A stretch of DNA of 64,000 nucleotides from Oleiphilus messinensis (GCF_002162375.1 NZ_CP021425.1:3480766-3544765), one strand, 5' to 3'; counted from the first letter of the stretch, positions 26,295-36,052 are shown. Notes: generated by a model from the letters alone, not told the origin. Numbers and translations: made by a program.

Positions 26295-26608
26295 GCTAAT
26301 GTCTCCGATTGCCGGTTTTTTCGCTCACTATACGGATATCGCTGGCTGAATGATTGATATTGATCACCTTTTTTATTTTTCCCGAGTAATAATTCAATCT
26401 ATCGGATCGTGCGGTGCGACAAAAGTATAGCGAGAACACCATTGACTCAAAGTATGACCTGAATCATATTAATCACTTACTTATCGATCATATGATGATA
26501 GTCATGATTTCCGGAACTGAATAACAACTCTGGTAAATTAGCGCCGTGCCTAAAAAAGCACCAGCTCTGCCACACTCACAGCTTGCCAAAAAAAGATAAA
26601 AAACGCTT
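26295..26608. other. Divergent promoter region between pat and the deacetylase gene
   Basis: No coding frame. AT-rich with T-runs; one candidate plus-strand promoter is listed separately. Confidence 0.4.
26442..26470 (+). promoter_or_regulatory. Candidate sigma-70 promoter of the deacetylase gene
   Basis: TTGACT (26442-26447), 17 nt, CATATT (26465-26470). The leader would be about 130 nt. Confidence 0.4.
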
Positions 26609-27532
26609 ATGAAAACTGCTCTCTTTTCCCATGATGACTGCGAACTTCATGATATGGGATGCGGTCACCCGGAAAGCCCCGCGCGCCTGACCGCCATCAA
26701 AAACAAGTTGCAGGACACGCGCCTGATGCAACAACTGGATTATATCCGGGCGGAAGAAGTACAACGGGCCCATGTCGAAAAAGTCCACCCGGGTACCTAT
26801 ATTGATCAACTTGATCTCATGGTGCCAGAAAAAGGCCGGATTATGGCCGATCCCGATACAGCGATGATGAAACACAGCATGCGTGCGGCAAAATTGGCAG
26901 CCGGTGCGGCAGTGCAGGCTGTCGATGTGGTTATGTCCGGGCAGTACGACACCGCTTTCTGTGCCACACGGCCACCGGGACATCATGCAGAACGAAACAA
27001 AACCATGGGTTTTTGCTTCTACAACAACGTTGCCATTGCCGCACGCCATGCCATGGATCTACACGGCCTGGAACGGGTGGCCATTATTGACTTCGATGTG
27101 CATCAAGGTAACGGGACGATTGATATATTCCAGAATGACCCGCGGGTAATGGTCTGTTCCAGCTTTCAACACCCCCATTATCCGAACAGTCACTACACCC
27201 TGCTCCCGGATAATATTGTCAACACACCGATGGACGCTTATTCAAAAGGCATTGTCTTCCGCAATAAAACGGAAAAAGACTGGCTCAACCGGTTACAAAA
27301 CCACAAACCCCAGTTAATTCTGATCTCTGCGGGTTTTGATGCCCATAAAGATGACCCGATGGCCGATATCGAGTTACAGGAATCAGACTATCGCTGGGTC
27401 ACTGAAATGATTATGGACGTGGCAAAATATTACGCCGATAACCGGGTCGTTTCCGTGCTTGAAGGCGGCTACAATTTACAGGCATTAGCTGCCAGTGTGG
27501 AAAGCCACCTTGAAGTTTTGTCGGGCTGTTAG
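26609..27532 (+). CDS. Histone-deacetylase-family amidohydrolase
   Basis: A 307-residue class-II-HDAC/acetylpolyamine-hydrolase type enzyme. Catalytic His pair in RPPGHHAE (His125-126), zinc ligands in DFDVH (Asp163, His165) and a second Asp in SAGFDAHKDDP. The conserved GCGHPESPARL opens the protein and LEGGYNL closes it. It removes acetyl groups from lysines or amines in the cytoplasm. Its position, divergent from a Pat acetyltransferase, suggests it reverses Pat acetylation; acetylpolyamines remain a possible substrate. Confidence 0.9.
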   Translation: MKTALFSHDDCELHDMGCGHPESPARLTAIKNKLQDTRLMQQLDYIRAEEVQRAHVEKVHPGTYIDQLDLMVPEKGRIMADPDTAMMKHSMRAAKLAAGAAVQAVDVVMSGQYDTAFCATRPPGHHAERNKTMGFCFYNNVAIAARHAMDLHGLERVAIIDFDVHQGNGTIDIFQNDPRVMVCSSFQHPHYPNSHYTLLPDNIVNTPMDAYSKGIVFRNKTEKDWLNRLQNHKPQLILISAGFDAHKDDPMADIELQESDYRWVTEMIMDVAKYYADNRVVSVLEGGYNLQALAASVESHLEVLSGC

Positions 27533-27577
27533 TGTATCGTCCTATATAAAACGGCACGCAAATGCCCTTCTGACGCC

Positions 27578-29206
27578 TTAAGGATTTTTGTGTTTAACGA
27601 TGTAAACCATGGTGTCCCGCTTGTACTCATCCTGCATTTCTTCAAAACCGTGGAAAGAGTTATTGGTTTTCAAAAACCCAAATAGCGAGTTTGGCTTGTA
27701 GGGGGCTGTAAAGAATTTATCGAATCCTTCATATCTATGGTGCCTGGAACCCGAACACCTGAACGCAGCATCTTTCGGCGCATAAACAGAAGTGCCCAAA
27801 TGCACATGGTCTGTATCTTCCGGGAGATACAGCATCATGGTCAGTAATCGTGCCGGGCTATCAGTGTGCGGACCGATTGAGTAGCCTTTTAAATCCCGCA
27901 TAAACATGGCTTCAGCAAACACGTTAAGATCCGTTACCCCGGAATTCAGAATAATCTGCTCGAAACGCCGAATAATCGAAACCATTAACGTTTCCGAACA
28001 AAACCATTTTCTGAACTCATCCCAGAATACCCTTTTTTCATCAGACTTTAACCGCTCCAGCCCAGACTCCAAATGCATCACGAAGCGATTATCGTATGTA
28101 CTTCCGCGAGTTCGTCCTGTTTCATTAATCGATATCAATTCATCACCGACAGGTTTCATTGCCATCATTTGCCGGTAATAATCATCGGGAAAAATATTCT
28201 CAACATAAAAATGCGGATAAGGCTCAAACCGAATATCCATGTTTGCAACAACAGACTGCATGTGCTCAAGGGGTGAAACAGCGGGTTGCTTACCGTGTTG
28301 ATGATTGGGGCCAATCACAATGATATTGGCATCTGACGCGGTATTTGTAGAAGCTGCACCAGACGAAGTGTGCTTTGCCTGACGCGTTGAATTAACGTTA
28401 TTCAATTGAGCGGATTGCGCTTCTGTATCATTGAATACTTCAAAACTGATACCGGATTCAAGCCGGTAAAAAATGAAGTTACCCACCCCCTTGAACGTCC
28501 CTTCCTGACGGATCGCGACTCCCACTTGTCTTTGGTCAAATACAAAGCCGAGCTCCGCTAATTGATTAATCAGAGATTGGTGCTCGGGCAAATTGGTATT
28601 CAGCTCAACCAAAATCGACTTAAGCTTCGGGTTTGATATCGCATCGAGTGCGCCCTGCAAAACGCAATGTTCCAAACCATCTACATCAATCTTGATATGA
28701 TCAGGTTGCGGTATCACGCCTTTTGCAACAAGTTCATCCAGCTGAAAGGAAACACACCCCTGAGCCAGATGCGTGGAACGCTGTTGAAGATTGAAATCAA
28801 TATCCTGACCGAATGTATGACAAGAGCCCCCCAATCCAAAGGTGCTCAGATACAGCCGGTCGACCTTGCTTTCATCTGTTAATGCCATACAGAACGCAAC
28901 ACACTTGTCCTGAATCTGGTTATAAACGATATTCCGATTCAACAGCGCATAGTTCTGTGATTCGGGTTCAAAGGCATACACTCTGGCACCCATGCCTTTA
29001 GCCGCCAATACGGTATACATGCCCACATTAGCGCCAATATCCACGAGCACATCATTTTCCTTAAACTGTGAAATCCAGACCACGGTATCGGGCTCTTTAG
29101 TGTAGAGGGATTCTGCCCGCCATTTCACCATATCATTAGAGGCTTCATAAATCAGCTCGGTGTCTCTGAATGGCACCTTGCAAACCGCGATTTGGTTGTT
29201 ACTCAT
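27578..29206 (-). CDS. FkbM methyltransferase fused to a 2OG-Fe(II) oxygenase-like domain
   Basis: A 542-residue two-domain protein. Residues 45-255 are an FkbM-type SAM methyltransferase (LVDIGANVGMYT at 55-65, VYAFEPES, IKIDVDGLE). A Ser/Thr/Asn-rich linker (about 265-305) follows. The C-terminal 235 residues look like a 2-oxoglutarate/Fe(II) dioxygenase, with the metal triad His447-x-Asp449 (PHTDSPARL) and His519 (NSFHGF), and Arg530 (KRDTMVY) as the likely 2OG anchor. It could methylate and hydroxylate the same sugar or peptide. It is the first island gene after the housekeeping region, on the opposite strand to the TPR operon. GGAG precedes the ATG by about 10 nt. Confidence 0.8.
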   Translation of the reverse strand: MSNNQIAVCKVPFRDTELIYEASNDMVKWRAESLYTKEPDTVVWISQFKENDVLVDIGANVGMYTVLAAKGMGARVYAFEPESQNYALLNRNIVYNQIQDKCVAFCMALTDESKVDRLYLSTFGLGGSCHTFGQDIDFNLQQRSTHLAQGCVSFQLDELVAKGVIPQPDHIKIDVDGLEHCVLQGALDAISNPKLKSILVELNTNLPEHQSLINQLAELGFVFDQRQVGVAIRQEGTFKGVGNFIFYRLESGISFEVFNDTEAQSAQLNNVNSTRQAKHTSSGAASTNTASDANIIVIGPNHQHGKQPAVSPLEHMQSVVANMDIRFEPYPHFYVENIFPDDYYRQMMAMKPVGDELISINETGRTRGSTYDNRFVMHLESGLERLKSDEKRVFWDEFRKWFCSETLMVSIIRRFEQIILNSGVTDLNVFAEAMFMRDLKGYSIGPHTDSPARLLTMMLYLPEDTDHVHLGTSVYAPKDAAFRCSGSRHHRYEGFDKFFTAPYKPNSLFGFLKTNNSFHGFEEMQDEYKRDTMVYIVKHKNP

Positions 29207-29347
29207 ATACAGCGTTCTCCAGGGGATTGTTTCTGCAGTTGTAGAAGCACACTAGTAAAGATAGCAACCGTTGTGCCAATCGTCAGTTTTTTTAAATAAG
29301 CAGTACTTTGTATCGGCAGGGAAAAGCGGTTAATTTTTTCCGCTTAT

Positions 29348-29391
29348 CAATTTACCGGTAAATTGGTCGTACACTTTGAATGAACTACAAT
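29348..29391 (+). promoter_or_regulatory. Promoter of the TPR-glycosyltransferase operon with an 18-bp palindrome on its -35 box
   Basis: CAATTTACCGGTAAATTG (29348-29365) is a perfect palindrome. It overlaps the start of TTGGTC (29363-29368), which with 17 nt and TACAAT (29386-29391) makes a good sigma-70 promoter. A dimeric regulator bound to the palindrome would touch the -35 region. The leader to the gene at 29493 is about 95 nt. Confidence 0.6.
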
Positions 29392-29492
29392 GATCATGCA
29401 ATCCACTGAAAAGCATATATTAAATTTCCATTTTTTATGCGTGCCAATATTTTCCAGAGTTCATAAAAACCAAGAACACTTTAGGATCACTA

Positions 29493-31073
29493 ATGGATCT
29501 CTCTATCGACCAAGCATTAGACCTCGCGATTCAGTATCACCAGCAGGGGAAGTTAAACGAAGCCAAATCCATTTACGAAGCCATATTGAAGAGTAGCCCG
29601 CAAAACCATCATGCTTTAAATTTACTGGGCGTCATACACTTGAGTGAAGGTCACATTGATAGTGCAATACAATTGATAAGCAAATCACTAAAAATTGAAC
29701 CGAATAATCCCAGGGCCTTAGTAAATCTAGGCCTTGCACACGACACTAAAAACAACATCAAAACAGCTCAGGAGCTCTACCAACTAGCTCTGCAACTTGA
29801 TGCCAACATGCCTGAGGCGATCCTAAATTTGGGAGGATGCTATTTCAATAACAAACAATATGATCTCGCACAATCTCAGTATGAAAGACTTCTGAAACTC
29901 AGTCCGAACCATTCAGATGCACTCAATAATTTGGGAAAGATTGCAGAAAATAAAGGCGCTACAGGGGTTGCTGAGAAATACTATCGAAGAGCGGTGAAAC
30001 ACTATCCAAAAAATTCGACAGCGCTCGTTAATTTAGGCCACCTTTTGGTTCAAGAAGGTAAATTCGAGAAAGCGCTTCCCTATCTTAATAAAGCGATCGA
30101 AGCAAACCCTTATTCGGCTTTAGCTCATTATAATCGTGCTACAGTTTTACTACGGTTGGGTCAGTTTAAACAAGGCTGGTACGACTACGAATGGAGAATT
30201 ATGAATCGTGCCGGACGGCGCTATCTATTGAACCCAGCTACTCGAGCCCAACTTCCCGCTCCAAGCACGCTCATGCCTATCGAACTTGAAGGTAAAAAGA
30301 TATGGTTCCTTGGAGACCAAGGCATAGGTGATGAATTATTTTTTCTCCGTTTTATAGACCGGCTAAAATCAAGCGGCGCGATTCCGTTTGTAAGCATCAG
30401 CGAAAAATTGGAACCCTTAGTCAAGCGCTGGGGACACGTCATACTATCAAGTGAAAATAGTTCCGACACTGCCATCGACTACATCTTCTCGCTTGGAGAC
30501 CTACCTCTGATTACAGGCATGTCGTGCCATTCGGAAATACCCGGGTCTATCCAGATGTCACCACTTCAAAATAAAATCGATCAAGTCAACCAAGACCTGG
30601 CGAAAATGCCCCGACCATGGCTAGCAATTACTTGGGAAGGTGGGACTCGAAATGACGAACGACAGCTACACAAACATATTCCCTTGGAGCAACTACTGAA
30701 CAGCATTAGCCAATGGCATGGCAGTGTATTAATCGTACAAAGGGAACCAAACAACGAGGACATTGAAGCCGTCAAATCCATGTTTGGTAATCGAATGTGC
30801 GATTGCTCTGAGATGAACAATGATCTTGAATACGCTCTGGCTTTGCTCAATCAGATTGACAGATACATTGGTGTAAGTAATACCAATATGCATTTACTTG
30901 CAATGACAAATGGTACAGCCGATGTATTGGTACCGCTTGAGTCCGAATTTCGTTGGATGGCAAAGGGTGACAAAACTCCCTGGTTTCCAGATTTTAATCT
31001 CTACCGGCAATCCAGTGACCATACTTGGAACACTGCATTGAAACAATTGAATAAGAAGCTGTTGAATAGCTAA
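29493..31073 (+). CDS. TPR protein with GT9-like glycosyltransferase domain
   Basis: A 526-residue cytoplasmic protein. About residues 1-230 are tetratricopeptide repeats (repeating ALNLLG, ALVNLG, AILNLGG, ALNNLG signatures, six or seven units). The C-terminal ~270 residues resemble the GT-B fold of heptosyltransferase-like proteins: WFLGDQGIGDELFFLRF, AITWEGGTR, YIGVSNTNMHLLA. TPR-GT proteins of this sort occur in flagellin glycosylation loci, where TPRs may hold the acceptor protein. AGGA lies 7 nt before the ATG, behind the palindrome promoter. It likely opens an operon with the next genes through 36006. Donor and acceptor are not known. Confidence 0.82.
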   Translation: MDLSIDQALDLAIQYHQQGKLNEAKSIYEAILKSSPQNHHALNLLGVIHLSEGHIDSAIQLISKSLKIEPNNPRALVNLGLAHDTKNNIKTAQELYQLALQLDANMPEAILNLGGCYFNNKQYDLAQSQYERLLKLSPNHSDALNNLGKIAENKGATGVAEKYYRRAVKHYPKNSTALVNLGHLLVQEGKFEKALPYLNKAIEANPYSALAHYNRATVLLRLGQFKQGWYDYEWRIMNRAGRRYLLNPATRAQLPAPSTLMPIELEGKKIWFLGDQGIGDELFFLRFIDRLKSSGAIPFVSISEKLEPLVKRWGHVILSSENSSDTAIDYIFSLGDLPLITGMSCHSEIPGSIQMSPLQNKIDQVNQDLAKMPRPWLAITWEGGTRNDERQLHKHIPLEQLLNSISQWHGSVLIVQREPNNEDIEAVKSMFGNRMCDCSEMNNDLEYALALLNQIDRYIGVSNTNMHLLAMTNGTADVLVPLESEFRWMAKGDKTPWFPDFNLYRQSSDHTWNTALKQLNKKLLNS

Positions 31074-31182
31074 AATCGAGGTTTTAACTATATTTGTATC
31101 TATTGGGTACAACAATTGCTTAAACATTAATTACTGACGGTTTTACCACACTCATGCTATTCCAAAAAAGTTAAATTTGAAA

Positions 31183-34100
31183 ATGACAGAAAATCTGACG
31201 CCTGCCGAAGAACAAAAAGTAGAATTTGCCATCCAACTTGCCCGACAAAACAAAGTTGAAGAGGCGGCAAATATAGCAGAAGAAATGTATGCCAAAGCAC
31301 CGAGCGACCTGAACGTGATGCTTCTGCTTGCCGAAATCAACATCGCTCTCACAAACTATAGTGCTGCACACGAATTGCTGACACAGTTAACCCAAGCCAT
31401 TCCGGAGCACCCGAACATCTTGGGTCGATTGGGCTATATTTCAATAAAACTAGAGGACTTCAATGCTGCTCAACATCTACTGGAGAAGAGTACGTCGATA
31501 AATCCGGATGCGTTAGAAAATCAGTTTTTTTTAGCACTTGTTTATCAGCATCAAAACAAGTGGCAAGCTGCCAAGCAGATTTATTTAAAATATGGGGGCC
31601 AGTTTCACAGCCCACCAGTACTGCAGTATGCCGGGAACGGTTTTTTTGAGGATCGAGATTTCGACAATGCAATAAAATTTTACGAATTAGCATTGAAATC
31701 TGATCCCAGTCAATGGCCACTCTACGCCTCATTATCGCAAGCTTTATACGAACAACTTACCCGAGAGGAAACCCCGACCCCAATACAACTCAGCAAAATT
31801 CATGAATTTTATCGCCTTGCATCACCACACTTAGAGGCAAACAACGGCCTCATTCAGTTACTTTTCGCCGAAGCAAACGCCCAGAATCTTGAAGGTCACT
31901 TTCCTGCAGCGATTACATGTTATCGAAAAATCCTAGAAATGGATTCTGGCAATACGGACACAGAAATAAATCTCGGCGTTGCACTATTGGCTACAAGGCA
32001 ACTCAAAGAAGGTTGGCGGTATTATCAGAGTCGTAAAAAATATGAGCGAGAAAACACCGGCATTCAAAATATCCTGCAACTCGGTGTCATCAAGCCAGAG
32101 TGGCAAGGCCAGCCTATACCGGGAAAAACACTGTTGGTCACTTCAGAGCAAGGTATTGGCGACCATATATTACATGCCCAACACTTACTCGCACTTTCGG
32201 AATCTGATACAAGGATAATACTCACCTGTAACACAAAGTTGGTCAGTCTTTTTAAACGGTCATTCCCTCAATTTACCGTGCTATCAGATCAAGAACAGAT
32301 CCCTGTAGAACACCTCAAAACAATCGATTACTACACCACCTTGATCGACATTCCTGAAAAAGCAGGCGTGGATCTCGATGACTATACTGCACCGAATGCA
32401 TATCTTAACCCCGATCCCTCCCTGTCACAGAAAATTAAACAGGATTACCAAAATCGCTTTAATAAGCCGACGGTCGGTATCGCTTGGAAAAGCCTTGCTA
32501 CAACAGGCGGACTGAAGTCTATTCCACTGGAACAACTGACACCTCTCCTTAGACTACCTCAGGTGCAATTCATTTCACTTCAATACGATGCTACGGTAAG
32601 TGATATTGAGGAGTTCAATCGAAAGCAGAATACTTCGCTCTATGTAGATAATAGCTTTGACCCATACGAAGATATTGAGCACGCTGCCGCGCAGATTGAT
32701 GCCGTAAATTTAGTGATATCCATTTCAAATGCATGCGTACATCTGGCCGGCTCAATGGGAAAACCAGTCTGGTTACTTCTTCACACGAAACCTATTTGGC
32801 ATTGGTTTAGCGATGGTAAAACTTCTCCGTGGTATCCCTCAATAGAAACGTTCCGGCAAAATGAGCCACTAAAGTGGGACAGCGTGATCACCGAAGTAAA
32901 AAATCGTTTACAAAATCATCTGGAAAAAAAATTACCCTTTGAACCAAAACACCTTTTAAACACAGAAACTCCAATTCAATCTACAACGCCGCATCAAACA
33001 CTCAAAACAGAATCCGGAATTGACCCTTCAGTTGTTGCGCGAGCATATACTTTTTTGAATGAGAATAAATTGGCTGATGCGAACAAAATTATACGTAAGC
33101 TATGTACAGAGCGACCTAACGACCCCGAGTGTCTGTTACTCCAGGCTGAACAGCTTTACTTGGAAAACAACTTTCACGCAGCCATTTCATTACTACGAGA
33201 TTCCTGCGAACAATATCCTAACAATGGCCATTTGCTTGGTCGACTAGCATATGGGTTACTAAAAACCAATGAACTAAACGAAGCCAAACCCATTTTAGAA
33301 AAAAGTACTCAACTTAATCCTGAAAAAATTGACAACCAACTTTACCTTGCGGTTTTATACCAGCAAGTTGGCGAATGGGAAGCCGCCGCCTCGCTTTACA
33401 AAACCTACGCAGAATTGTTTGATAGTGCCCCGGTGCTGTGTCAAGCTGCCTCTGGCTTTCTGAGCGAAAATGACATCGTGACCGCTAAAAAGTATTATCG
33501 AGTTGCCGCAAAGTCAGATCCGACCATGGTTACAGCCTATATTGGTCTCGCCCAAGCGTTATACGCCGAATTAAATTCAAACCCACACGCCCCGGCAAAC
33601 CTAATCAATGAAATAAACACAGCTTGCAAAAAGGCTAATACCCTCCCTCTAACAAACAATGAGCAAGTTGATCTTCTGTTGGTCAAGGGAAATACACTCT
33701 CATTCGAAGGAAAGTTTCCCGAAGCAATCGAAATTTTCCGAACAGTTCTCAAACTCGATGGGAAAAACAGTGAAGCGAAAAACAACCTAGCATTAGCTTT
33801 ATTGAGAACAAGGAACTTTTCAGAGGGCTGGCCGTTATTTCGCAAACGGAATGAATTCGCCGCGCAGAATCTGGGTTTAAAAAGCCTGACTAATGCCGGA
33901 GTACTAAAACCGGAGTGGGATGAAACCAAAGTCTCAGTCGAGGCATTGTCGGGCAAAACGCTATTGGTAACCTCTGAACAAGGTGTTGGTGATCAGATAA
34001 TGCATAGCCAACACTTACTCACGCTGTTGGAGCACAACATCAATATCATACTGACCTGTAACCAAAAACTCGTATCACTTTTCCAGAGATCTTTCCCAAA

Positions 34101-34764
34101 TGTAATGGTATTACCAGACAGTCAGCCAATCGCACCCGAATTAATTGGCAATATCGACTACTACAGCTCTTTGATTGATATTGCCCAAAAACTCGCGTTT
34201 GACCCATCACACTACAGGTCAACACAAATTTATCTTAAAGCTGATGAGACGTTGGTCAATTCGTTTAAAGACGAATACAGGAAGATATCATCAAAGCCCA
34301 AAATAGGCTTGGCATGGCAGAGTCAAACACCCGGCGGGGCTCAAAAATCAATTGAACTCGAACAATTTAAATACCTGATTAAAAATACTAATTTTGACTT
34401 TATCAGCATTCAGTACAATGCAGACATTGACGAAATCCAACGGTTTAACCACCATCATCAGACCAATCTTTTCGTCGATAAAAGCTTTAATCCATACACT
34501 GATCTTGAGAAAGCTACTGCGCAGATCGCGGCTTTGGATCTCATTATTTCTATTTCAAATGCCAGCGTGCATATCGCAGGTGCTCTCGGTAAACCGGTAT
34601 GGTTACTCACTCCAACGCGCCCTATGTGGCACTGGTTTGACTCAGGGACAGACTCACCTTGGTATCCAACTATAGAGATTTTTCGACAAGTAACTCCACT
34701 CAACTGGACACCAGTCTTAAAACAAATAAAACGCCGACTTAATAAGGTAGGGGAAGAACTATGA
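31183..34764 (+). CDS. Giant TPR-GT-like protein made of two tandem copies
   Basis: About 1193 residues built as (TPR plus GT-B-like) twice: roughly 1-595 and 615-1193. The halves align throughout: KTLLVTSEQGIGDHILHAQH against KTLLVTSEQGVGDQIMHSQH, NAYLNPDPSL against QIYLKADETL, VISISNACVHLAGSMGKPVWLL against IISISNASVHIAGALGKPVWLL, and IWHWFSDGKTSPWYPSIE against MWHWFDSGTDSPWYPTIE. Each half matches the architecture of the preceding gene. The tandem copies have clearly diverged, so the duplication is old. A TTG at 31177 gives two more residues; the ATG at 31183 is preferred. The stop overlaps the next ATG (ATGA), showing translational coupling. It presumably glycosylates flagellin or a related surface protein. 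Confidence 0.82.
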   Translation: MTENLTPAEEQKVEFAIQLARQNKVEEAANIAEEMYAKAPSDLNVMLLLAEINIALTNYSAAHELLTQLTQAIPEHPNILGRLGYISIKLEDFNAAQHLLEKSTSINPDALENQFFLALVYQHQNKWQAAKQIYLKYGGQFHSPPVLQYAGNGFFEDRDFDNAIKFYELALKSDPSQWPLYASLSQALYEQLTREETPTPIQLSKIHEFYRLASPHLEANNGLIQLLFAEANAQNLEGHFPAAITCYRKILEMDSGNTDTEINLGVALLATRQLKEGWRYYQSRKKYERENTGIQNILQLGVIKPEWQGQPIPGKTLLVTSEQGIGDHILHAQHLLALSESDTRIILTCNTKLVSLFKRSFPQFTVLSDQEQIPVEHLKTIDYYTTLIDIPEKAGVDLDDYTAPNAYLNPDPSLSQKIKQDYQNRFNKPTVGIAWKSLATTGGLKSIPLEQLTPLLRLPQVQFISLQYDATVSDIEEFNRKQNTSLYVDNSFDPYEDIEHAAAQIDAVNLVISISNACVHLAGSMGKPVWLLLHTKPIWHWFSDGKTSPWYPSIETFRQNEPLKWDSVITEVKNRLQNHLEKKLPFEPKHLLNTETPIQSTTPHQTLKTESGIDPSVVARAYTFLNENKLADANKIIRKLCTERPNDPECLLLQAEQLYLENNFHAAISLLRDSCEQYPNNGHLLGRLAYGLLKTNELNEAKPILEKSTQLNPEKIDNQLYLAVLYQQVGEWEAAASLYKTYAELFDSAPVLCQAASGFLSENDIVTAKKYYRVAAKSDPTMVTAYIGLAQALYAELNSNPHAPANLINEINTACKKANTLPLTNNEQVDLLLVKGNTLSFEGKFPEAIEIFRTVLKLDGKNSEAKNNLALALLRTRNFSEGWPLFRKRNEFAAQNLGLKSLTNAGVLKPEWDETKVSVEALSGKTLLVTSEQGVGDQIMHSQHLLTLLEHNINIILTCNQKLVSLFQRSFPNVMVLPDSQPIAPELIGNIDYYSSLIDIAQKLAFDPSHYRSTQIYLKADETLVNSFKDEYRKISSKPKIGLAWQSQTPGGAQKSIELEQFKYLIKNTNFDFISIQYNADIDEIQRFNHHHQTNLFVDKSFNPYTDLEKATAQIAALDLIISISNASVHIAGALGKPVWLLTPTRPMWHWFDSGTDSPWYPTIEIFRQVTPLNWTPVLKQIKRRLNKVGEEL

Positions 34765-35462
34765 TCCGAGTATTTATCGGCTATGACCGTGCTGAGCCCG
34801 TTGCTTTCAGCGTGCTATCACACAGCATCCATATCCGGGCGTCTGAACCCGTATCGATTACTCCGCTGATGCTGAGCCAACTCGATAACATTTTTAATCG
34901 GGAACGAAATCCTTTGCAATCAACGGATTTTTCTTTCAATCGTTTTTTAGTGCCCTATCTGAGCAATTTTGAAGGCTGGTCTATTTTTATGGATTGTGAC
35001 ATGGTGGTATTAGACGATGTTAAAAACTTGTGGGATTTGAAAAACCCGGAATATGCCGTGCAAGTTGTCAAACATGAACATATTCCCAAAGAAGAACACA
35101 AGTTTCTGGGACAGGTGCAAACCAAATATGAAAAGAAAAACTGGTCCAGTGTCATGTTGTTTAACAATGCAAAATGTAAAGCATTAACACCGGACTATGT
35201 GAATCGAGCTTCTGGTTTGGAATTACACCAATTTAAATGGCTGGAAAACGATGGCTTGATCGGCGAACTCCCCAATCGATGGAACCACCTTGTGGACTAT
35301 GATCAGCCGAAGGATGATATCGCGCTACTCCACTATACACAGGGTGGTCCTTATTTTGATGCTTATCGAAATTGTGGATACGCCGACGTATGGAATCAAG
35401 AAAAAGCACGAATGGATACAGTGTGTCAGAACAAAACTGACAAGCAGGATTTTAAAGTATAA
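34761..35462 (+). CDS. GT8-like glycosyltransferase
   Basis: A 233-residue GT-A-fold transferase. IRVFIGYDRAEPVAFSVLSHSI opens the nucleotide-binding region and IFMDCDMVVLDD (about 78-89) supplies the DxD motif that holds the metal and nucleotide-sugar. NWSSVMLFNN and ENDGLIGELPNRWNHL are typical acceptor-side motifs of GT8/GT24-like enzymes. It starts on the ATGA overlap with the giant TPR-GT gene, with GGGGAAG 5-6 nt upstream. Sugar and acceptor are unknown; position suggests the flagellar glycan. Confidence 0.82.
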   Translation: MIRVFIGYDRAEPVAFSVLSHSIHIRASEPVSITPLMLSQLDNIFNRERNPLQSTDFSFNRFLVPYLSNFEGWSIFMDCDMVVLDDVKNLWDLKNPEYAVQVVKHEHIPKEEHKFLGQVQTKYEKKNWSSVMLFNNAKCKALTPDYVNRASGLELHQFKWLENDGLIGELPNRWNHLVDYDQPKDDIALLHYTQGGPYFDAYRNCGYADVWNQEKARMDTVCQNKTDKQDFKV

Positions 35463-35475
35463 AGAGGTTTAATCC

Positions 35476-36006
35476 ATGGCATTATTTTCTGAAAGCTATC
35501 AACAACAGCAACAACAACTCCATGAAGAACGCCCCGACTATGGCGTCGCCTCGGTACAGTTTGCTCCGATGGTTTCCGATTTAATTAACGGGAACAACGT
35601 AAAAGAACTTTTGGACTATGGAGCCGGTAAAGGTCGCCTGGCACAGAACTTAAAAGTAAACCATGAAGTTCAAATACAAATGTATGATCCGGGGATGCCA
35701 CAATATGCAAAAGATCCGCAACCAAAGGAAATGGTTTGCTGTATTGATGTACTGGAACACATCGAACCTGAATACCTGGACAATGTTCTCGCCCACCTCC
35801 AGTCACTCACCAAACGAATCGGTTTTTTTACCGTTCATACCGGGCCTGCCGCAAAGGTCTTACCGGATGGCCGAAATGCTCACCTGATTCAACAACCTCC
35901 CCGTTGGTGGCTACCCAAGTTTCTGGACCGGTTTGAATTACATCAGTTTAATAAAATGCAGAATGGCTTCTTCGTAGTAGTTGTACCTTTGGCACAACAA
36001 CCTTGA
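35476..36006 (+). CDS. Class I SAM-dependent methyltransferase
   Basis: A 176-residue short methyltransferase. Motif I is ELLDYGAGKGRLAQNL (about 45-58), post-I VQIQMYDPG, and motif II CCIDVLEHIEP. No extra domain is present. AGAGG precedes the ATG by 8 nt, 13 bp after the GT8-like gene, so it should close this operon. The stop lies in a near-repeat (CCTTGAATCTG at 36001 and 36022). Its target is unknown; a sugar or nucleotide-sugar is likely from context. Confidence 0.8.
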   Translation: MALFSESYQQQQQQLHEERPDYGVASVQFAPMVSDLINGNNVKELLDYGAGKGRLAQNLKVNHEVQIQMYDPGMPQYAKDPQPKEMVCCIDVLEHIEPEYLDNVLAHLQSLTKRIGFFTVHTGPAAKVLPDGRNAHLIQQPPRWWLPKFLDRFELHQFNKMQNGFFVVVVPLAQQP

Positions 36007-36052
36007 ATCTGGGCACCACAGCCTTGAATCTGAAGGCACACTATAATTCAAC

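Noticed and set aside
36001-36032. Direct repeat CCTTGAATCTG at 36001 and 36022
   Set aside because: Short and overlapping a stop codon; likely a small local duplication with no evident role.
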